Positions 51,401 through 60,400 of a stretch of 64,000 nt of DNA are shown here, piece by piece. Each line of letters starts with the position of its first letter. Position 1 is the stretch's first letter. The DNA is taken from assembly GCF_022682495.2 (NCBI RefSeq), contig NC_071391.1, forward strand, positions 126,647,896 to 126,711,895, given 5' to 3'. The notes under the pieces were generated by a model. That model did no database searches, was not told where the DNA came from, and worked only from the letters and a program-made list of their open reading frames with translations. The stretch is from Desmodus rotundus (Eukaryota; Chordata; Mammalia; Chiroptera; Phyllostomidae). Made by a program: the position numbers and the translations under genes.

Positions 51401-54400
51401 GTATAATATCAGGCATTGAAGACATGCATTAAATATTAATTCCCTTTCGTTTCTTTTTTTGTTATATGGAGACGGGCAAAAAGAAAAAAAAAGAATTGTG
51501 GTAACTTTCCAACAAGTAGCGTAGGGGAGTAAAAATGCCATTCATTTCCGTTTGGTCTTATTTCAAAAAAGTATTTTCAGGGGATTGAATGGATCTCAGT
51601 TTAAATGATGTTTTTTTAAAAAATGCTGTGATTTTCCTGGTACCGGGATTTTTTTGGTAATAGCTTTAATGTGATATAATTAACATACCATACAACTTAT
51701 CCCTTTAAAGTGTGCAGTTCAATTGTTTATAGTGTATTCACAGATTTGTACCCCATCACTACAGTCAGTATTTTCATTGCTTCAAGAAGAAACCTGTGCA
51801 CTTCAGGTGTCACCCTCTCACTTCGCCTTTTGCCCCTCCTCAGCACTGAGCAGTAACTCCTGTTTGTCTCTAGATTTGCCTGTTCCAGACGTTTTCTGTA
51901 AATGGAATCATATGTGGTCTCTGTGACTGCTTTCTTTCAGGTTATGAATGCTTTCAAGATTCATCCAAGTTGTAGCGTGTATCGAAAATTCATTCCTTTT
52001 TATTGAAGGATAATATTTCATGTGGATATACCACTTTTATTTACCCATCAGTTGATGGATATTTGCATTGTTTTCACCTTTTTTGCTCTTATCGATAATG
52101 ATGCTGAGGACATTTATGAACAACTTTTGAGTGGATGTATTTTTCCACTTCTCTGGGGTATTTATCTGGGAGTGGAGTTACTGGGTCATAAAGGTAACTC
52201 TGTGTTTAACTGTGGGAGGAACTGCCAGACTATTTTCCGAGGTGGCTGCATCATTTACATCCCCAAAAGCAACGTATAATTTCTCCACATCCTTACCAAT
52301 TCTTGTTATTTGATTTTTTTATTTTAGCCATCTAGTGTTATCTGACTTTTTGAAATGGTATCTTATTGTAGTTTTGATTCACATTTCTGTTATTTCTAAT
52401 AATGTTAAGCATCTTTTCATGTCCTTGTTGACCATTTATATATATTCTTTGGAGACTTGTCTATTCAGCCCTTTTCTCCATTTTTCAATTAGGTTATCTA
52501 ATTGTTATTGTTATTGAGTTGTAAGTATTCTTCATTTATTCTAAATACAAATCCCTTATTGGATATATTATTTACAATATTCCCTGCCATTTTGTGAGTT
52601 ATGTTTTCATTTTCTTGATGGAACCCTTTGAAGCATGAAAGTTTTTAATTTTGGTGAGGTCTAGTTTATCTACTTTTTGTTGCTTGTGCTTTTGGTATCA
52701 TATCTAAGAATCTGTTGTCAAACCTTAGCTCATGAAGACTTAACCCCTGTTTTCTTCAGAGCTTTATAGTTTTAGCTTTTACATTTACGTCTTTGATCCA
52801 TTTAGAGTTAAGTTTTGCGTATAGTGGGAGGTAGGGGTACAACTTGCCTTTTGTGTGTGACCATCTGCTTGTGTCAGCGCCACTCATTAAAAAGACTATT
52901 CTTTTCCTAATGAGTGGTCCTTGCACCCTTGTTAAGACTCCTTTGACCATAGATGTATGAATTTATTGCTGGTCTAATTCACTGATCTCTATATCTATCA
53001 TATGCCAGCACCATCCTGTTTGATGACTGCTGCTTTGTAGTAAGTTTTGAGATCAGGAAGTGAGAGGAGTCCTACCTTGTTCTCCTTTTTCAAGATTGTC
53101 TTGCCTTGCAGTTCCATATGAATTTTAAAATCAGCTTGTCACTTGTCAGTTTCGACAGAGAAGTTAACTGGGATTCTGATGGTGATTGCCTTGAATCTGT
53201 AGATCACTTTGATCACTTTGGGAGTTTTTTGGGTTGTACTGTGTCTCTCAAAAAGGTATCTGAAGTTCTAACCCCCAGTACTTGTGTGAGTGACCATATT
53301 TGGAAATAGGATCTCTGCAGATGTAATCAAGATAAGATGAGGTCTTACTAGTTTAGGGAGAGTCCTCCCAGGCCAGTGACTGATGTCCTTTTAAGGAGAG
53401 CTTTGCAGAGAGATGGAGACACAGGGGAGAAAGCCATGAGGAAAGAAGCAAGGATTGGAGTTGTCCCACAAGTTAAGGAACATTTGGAGCCAACAGAAGC
53501 TGGAAGACACAGGGAAGGATTCCTTTCTAGAGCCTTTGGAGGGAGTGTGGTACTGTTAACACGGAGAATAAATTTCTGCTGTTTTAAGCCACTCCATTGG
53601 AGGTACTTGGTTACAGCAGCCCTAGGAAACTAATATGGTTACCATCTTAACAATGTTGTTTTCTGATCCGTGAACATGGTATGTTTTTTCCATTTATATA
53701 GTTCTTCTTTAGTTTTTTAAACACTATTTTGTAGTTTTCAGGGTATAATTTTTGCACCCTAACATGCAGAGTCATGCTGGGGAGGACAGTGGTTTTGACA
53801 GGATTCTCTTTCATTGTCTCCTTTAATCACACCCAGGTTTAAGTTCTGCTGCTGCTGGCTGCTGGCTTTCTTGTTTTCAACAATGCCTCGTGGGGCATAA
53901 ATTGCTGTACAGACTGATCTAATTAAATTTGGGCTTCTTTGTAGGAATAGTTAGTTAGAGACCTGGTATGTACCTAGCAGGTATAATTTTTGAGATAGTG
54001 TTTGAAATTTGTTCTGAACCCAGGAGGGCTCTTGTTAGCTGTCTCTTTCTCTGGTTCTCTCTGGTAAACCCACTAGCCTACAGTTTAGCTTATATCTTTA
54101 ATGAATTACCCATTTCCTCTTAATTGCTTTTTCTACCAGCTTCATCATTTTTTGAACATTTATCCTTAGGCTTGAACCCCTCCATACTCTTGCAAATTAA
54201 GTCACTTCCTTTCAGAAGAGATTTAGAGTTTTCTGCTTTAAGGCCTGCTTCCCACTTGGGCTGAATCTCTGAGCCATGGTTCTGGTACTGGGGGAAGGGA
54301 CAGGGATGTCCTTCTCTCAGAGTGACACCCCTGCACTTAGTAGCTGAGCACTTGGAAGAGGGCATAGGTCAGCAGTCCCAGGTGTCCTTGTCCAATTTGG

Positions 54401-57400
54401 CATGGAACTCCTGTTGCTGAGCTGGGCACAGGTGATCAGGGTCCCATATTCTCAGCAGCACCATGCCCGGGTAGAGCTTCCATTTCATGAGTTGGGGCTG
54501 TGAAAGAAGGGAACCCGCATCTCTCAGTTTTGCTCAGCAGTGGGTACCTGGAGCCATGAGGAGAGCTGCAATTCTCCAGCTTGGTGTTAGGGAGTCCTGT
54601 ATTCTCGGCTGTGCCAGTCTGGAGTGGGGTTTCTACTTCATGAGCTGGTAGCGGCAGGAAGGGAAGGAGGCAGTGGGTCTTGGTTCACATACCAAAGACT
54701 CACTGTTCTTACAAATTATTATAGATTTTCTTGAGTAAATGTTTCCTCATTTGCTGTATGTTTCTAGGATCATTTCTAGAGTTTTGAATGGTTGCTTTTT
54801 AAATAATTTTCACCAGTTGTGCTGGAGAGCAGGTCTGTATAGCTAGCTGCTCATATTGTCATCCAGAAGTGGAACTCTGTGATGTTTAAATAATAGTGTT
54901 TTTAATGATGCTTATCAAAAAATAAAAATGAAAAATATGTTATATAGTAATAAACAAGGTGAAAATTCACAAAGACTTTCATTTCCAAAAGAATCATGAA
55001 AGATATAATCCTGCTCAGCAATTTCATGTTGATTCTTAATCATTAAAAATACTTGTGGACATGGGAGACGTAGATCAGTTAGATGTGTTTGTATTTATCA
55101 CCATTATATCTAAATGTGTCTACAGTGATTTTAAGAGCCATTATTTTCAACATTTCACAAGTGGTCTTCATTCTTTCTCTTCCCAAAAGTAGAGGAGATG
55201 GTGGGCTGTCAATTTTTCAGGTGAAGTCTTCTGGGAGAATACTTAGGTTTGTGATTTTGGTTTCCTAGGTACGGAGCCAGATGGACTCCTTCGGACAAAC
55301 TACAGTTCTGTCTTAACAAATGTTGGTGCTGCTCTGCATGGATTTCATGATGTCATGAAAGGTGAGGCTTGGAAAAAAACAAAAACAAGCTTAAAACCTT
55401 CATCCCACTTTCTCAGGTCTGTATGAATGAGATTTAAACAAATGCTGCCAAGGCTAATAGGCCCCAGATAGAGGCTTAGTGGCATTTGGCTTCTGTTGAA
55501 GTGCATAGCTCACTGCCTTCTGCTTTTCCCATCTGCTTCATTTCTGAAGGTAAACAAAGTGCTGGAGAGAAACCCTTGCGCACAGTACTTCAGCCAAAAA
55601 TACATTACACTGACTTAAAGCAGGTGTATGAATTTTATCAAACCAGACCTGCTATTCAGAGGCATTCAGCGAAATACATTGCACTGGTCAGAGAGCCCAA
55701 GCAGGAAGGAGTTTTGAGGAAACCAAGGTTTAAAGTTCCCTGAAAGAATGCACTAACTTTCCACCAACCTGTGCATTTTTATGTGTAAAGTCCCCATATC
55801 AAGTCCTGTTTTGTTCAGCAGAACCTTAAGAAATGAATTTCTGTTTTTAAGCTTTGGTCAGTTTTCATTTGCTTGTGTGCTTCTAAGTCCGTAGCCTGCT
55901 GAAAAGCATTTCATATGCTTCTTATTCAGAGCCCTAAACATTTTAAATCTGTAACTCTGTGTGACTCATAGGTGTTTTTTCTTCTTTCTGTTCATTTTGA
56001 AGACTGTTGGGGGTAGGAGAAGGAGGAGAGGGAGGGAGGGATTGCTAAGGACTATTGGAAATAGCCCAGGTGCCTAGATTATTCATTGTGGTGTTTAGTT
56101 AACAATTAGTGACCAGTTGCTAGTTTTACAGAAAATAATTTTTAAAAGCTTAGCATTGTGTTCACATGCATAAGGTGCAACCCTTCTGTGGATTGGCATA
56201 TAAGCTCTGACACTGGGAATTGTTCCTACTCAGCTGTGTTGTCCAATATCACCTTACCATTCAGTTTGGAGAATGGTCCTTCCTGTGGCTTGTCTTCAAT
56301 TATGAGGAACTTTAAAAGTCACCCTACTTCTGGAGCTAGCCCTGGTTGCAAGAAACAGCTTGAATAGACAGTCTTGGTGCAGGTGACAGTAGCCAACGCA
56401 ACCCTGCAGCACCTAGTCTGGTTTATAGACAACCTAAGGGACTGGTCCCTTTTTCTTGTGCAGCTTTGGTTTGGGGAGCTCAGACTTAGCTGTAGTCTTG
56501 TATTCAAGAATTGTACTTAACCCGGAATTAGGCCACTGAGACTACAAGTGGCTCTGTGGCTAGAGTTTTCTGGTTTTGTCTTCTGAATTTTCCTATGCTG
56601 ATACTATGATTGTTTCTGCTAGTAACTTCCTCCAGCAGTCCTGTAAATGAGGGACTAGAACAGTGGAAGGTAGCTATCCAGTGAGAGGGGTCTTAAAGCT
56701 TTGTTTACATTTAAAAACCTTGATTTTCTTTATATTTCTATTTTAATTAATCTCATTTACAAGATTTCTAAATATGCTTTTGTTCATATATTACATGAAA
56801 CTGAGAAGATGCCAGGTGGTCCAAATCCAAGAATGTAACTGTTATTATTTGGCATGAGCTGATAGAGATTATGGGAGGATCAGAGGCTCCCTAAGACCAC
56901 TTTGTGCCTCCATTTATTTCTGTCCTTGGAAATGAACATGATATAAAGAGAGAATATTGGGAAACATGAAGGATCATTGGCAGGATTATGGGGTCCTGTT
57001 GTTAGGTTTACAGTTCAAATCTCTTTACCTCGCTTGGAAGACTGTTGCAAATCTCTCATGAGAACTCATGGTGAGCATTAACTGGCATTAAGAGAAGCTT
57101 TGTGTTTAAGAGAACTCTTGTTTTTCAGTCTTCTTCCCTTCCTGTTTCGCCCTGAGTAATTGCTTGATTCAGGTTGGAAGGGAAGAAGGCAGGCAGGCAG
57201 GCAGGCTAGCTGGCTGGTCTTGGTGTAAAAAGAGAGAGAGAGATTTATTGAAAGGCTTATCCTATGTGGATTTAAAATAGTGAATTAACCTTTTAACAAG
57301 GGCCATTCTAAGTGAGAATTGTTGATCTTTAGTCTCATAGGAAACAAAAGAAAAATAAATCTCTGGCCTAGGTCACATGTTTTCTTTGTTCTTTTGGAGT

Positions 57401-60400
57401 TAAAATATAATGTCAAGGAATACCCTAAATATTTAAAATATTTGGACTGAACAAAGAGTAAACAATTGGATTGGGAGAATTATTGTCCTACTATAGCAGC
57501 ATTGATCCAGTAAAAGCCACATAGGTGTTCTTAGTGTTGTATGTCTCTCATAAGTATCTCAGTCACCTACCAATCAACCAGGACTGCCTACCAGCCACGT
57601 AGTAGTATAGCACTGTATGTTTTCTATAGAATATTACATGCAACTTGCTGTGGTGTATAGAAAGAAAATGTCTGTGTTAAAGGTTAGCAAGTTCAGCATA
57701 CAGAAGCTGTTCGGCATTCCAGCAGAAGTTTTATTCCCTTGAATATCTTACGAACATACAGAAAATAATCATTTATTTAAAAAAATATGCTGAACATAAT
57801 AATAATTTACCAATTAGTTGGTTCCTTTGCTGTGACAATTATACCATTGTAACATAAGATGTTAACAATAGGGAAAACTGGCTGTAACTTTTCCGTAAAT
57901 GAGGGAGATTCTCCAGGAGGGCAGCCTAGGTAAACACGCCATACCTCCTCACACAACCACATCAAAATTACAACTAAACTATACAATAGCCATCACTCAG
58001 AACCATTAGAAATCGAGCTGAGTAGAACTCCCACGGCTACAGAATTAAAGAGGAAAGCACATCCATCCAGACTGGTAGTATGGATGAAGACATGGAGATG
58101 CAGAATGGGATGGCGCCACACCCATGTGTGGTAGATCAAAATTGGGAGGGATAGCTTGGGAGTAAGGGGTCCCATCCACACATTAGGCCCCACAGCCCAG
58201 GGTTCCAGTGCCAAAAGTTAAGACTGCATAACTTCTGGCTGTAAAAATCAGTGGGGATTGAGTTGGTGGAAGAAACTGCTGGATTTCCAAGCAGTTCCTC
58301 TTAAAGGGCCCACTCACAGACTTACTCAGATTCACTCTGAGCTCCAGCATTGGGGAAGGAGCATGAAAGGCACCAGTGGCGTACGGGTTGGAACTTAAGT
58401 GTCTGGCGTCAGGGTGAGAACTGGGGGGCAGGTTTCACCCAGACAGAACTGCTGGCAGAGACCATTGTTCCTTTTTTAAGCCCCCCCCCCCCCCCGCCCC
58501 ATAGCATCAGGGCAGTGGGCACCATATCTGAGACTCTGTCAACCTGGCTTACACTGTTTGCCCCACTGTGGTGATTCTCTGAGGCTCTGCCCAACTAATG
58601 GGCCCACCCAAGCTGCTAACAGTGGCTTTTCCATACAGATGGGTTGTCTTGACTTATGCTTCAGATCTTCCTAAATCCTCTCAAACAAGTAGCATCTGGC
58701 TTCAGCAGGCCTCCATACCTCTTGCTAAAAGCCACATAGGTCCCAGGCCTAGTACTGGGAGCAGCTGGCCTTGGTTCACAGTCTTGCCACACTTGGGCAC
58801 CTCCAAACCTACCACAAGTAGCAGCTATGTGCAGATCACTTTATAGCTTATGTCAAGTGGCCCCAGATAGAACACAGGCAGTGACTGACCTTGGCCTGCA
58901 CCTCCAGGGAAACCCCAGAGCCTGCACACCCAGTGGACAGCTACAGACCATATCAGAGCACCAGTACCCAGTGGCCTCCACAGGCAACTCACTCAGAGGT
59001 GGATTCAGTGGGCACCAGAGCCCTGCTGAAGTAACTCCTGTGCTGTGGAGTGGGCTGACACAGCTGATCCTCCATCCTCCATGGAGGGTGTAGGTTGGTG
59101 ATCAGTGGTCCCATCCAATCCTTACAGTTAACTGGCCTGGGTAAATCCCTTCCACTGACCTGCCAAAAGCAAAGAAATCTCAACAACAAGAGGAGGGTGT
59201 ACTCAGCCCACATGGTGGGCTCACCTTGAGTTCCCAGCTTGGATGATAGGGGAAGCTGTGCCACTGGACCCTACAGGACACATACAACATTAGGTCAAGG
59301 TACCAAGATAGAGTCATAGCAGCTCTGCCTAATACATAGAAACAAACACAGGGAGGCTGCCAAAATGAGGAGACAAAGAAAGAACAAAACTCCAGAAAAA
59401 GAACTGAACAAAATTGTGATAAGCAATCTATCAGATGCAGAGTTCAAAAGGATGGTTATAAGGATGTTTGAGGAACTTAGTGAGGACCTCAACAGCATAA
59501 AAAAGACCCAGACGGAAAAAAAGGATACACTAATGAAATAAAGAACAATTTACAGGGAATTAACAGCAGAGTGGGCTAAACCAAGAATCAAGTAAATCAT
59601 TTGGAACATAAGGAAGCAAAACACCACCAATCAGAACAACAAGAAGAAAAAAGAATCCAAAAAAAAAATGAGGGTAGTATAAACAGCCTGTGGGATAACT
59701 TCAAGAGGCCCAATATTCACATCATAGGGCTGTCAGAAGGAGAAGAAAAAGAGCAAGAAATTGGAAACCTATTTGAAAAAATAATGGAAGAAAATTTCCC
59801 TAATTTGGTGAAGGAAATAGACATACGAATCTAGGAAGCACAGAGAGTCCCAAACAAAATGGATGCAAAGAGGCCTCCACCAGCACACATTATAATGAAA
59901 GTGCCAAAGGTTAAAGATAAAGAGAGAATCTTAAAAGCAGCAAGAGAAAAGCAGTTAGTTATCTACCAGGAAGTTCCCGTAAGACTGTCCCGTAAGCTGA
60001 TTTCTCAAAACAAACTCAGCAGACTAGAAGGAATTGGCAAGAACTATTCAAAGTGATGAAAAGCAAAGGCCTACAACCAAGATTACTCTACCCAGCAAAG
60101 GTATCAGAATTGAAGCTCAAATAAAGAGCTTCCCAGACAAGAAAATACTAAAGGAAGTCATCATCACCAAACCATTATTACATGAGATGTTAAGGGGATT
60201 TATTTTTAAAAAGACCAAAACTATGAATAATCAAATGGCGATAAATACATATTTATCAATAATTGAATCTAAACAAACAGCAAACAAGCAAAACAAACAA
60301 GCATGGATACAGTTAGCGTTTTGATGGCTCTAGGGTAAGGAGGTCTGGGGCTTGGATGAAAAGGTGAAGGGATTAAAGAAATACGAATTGGTAGTTGCAG

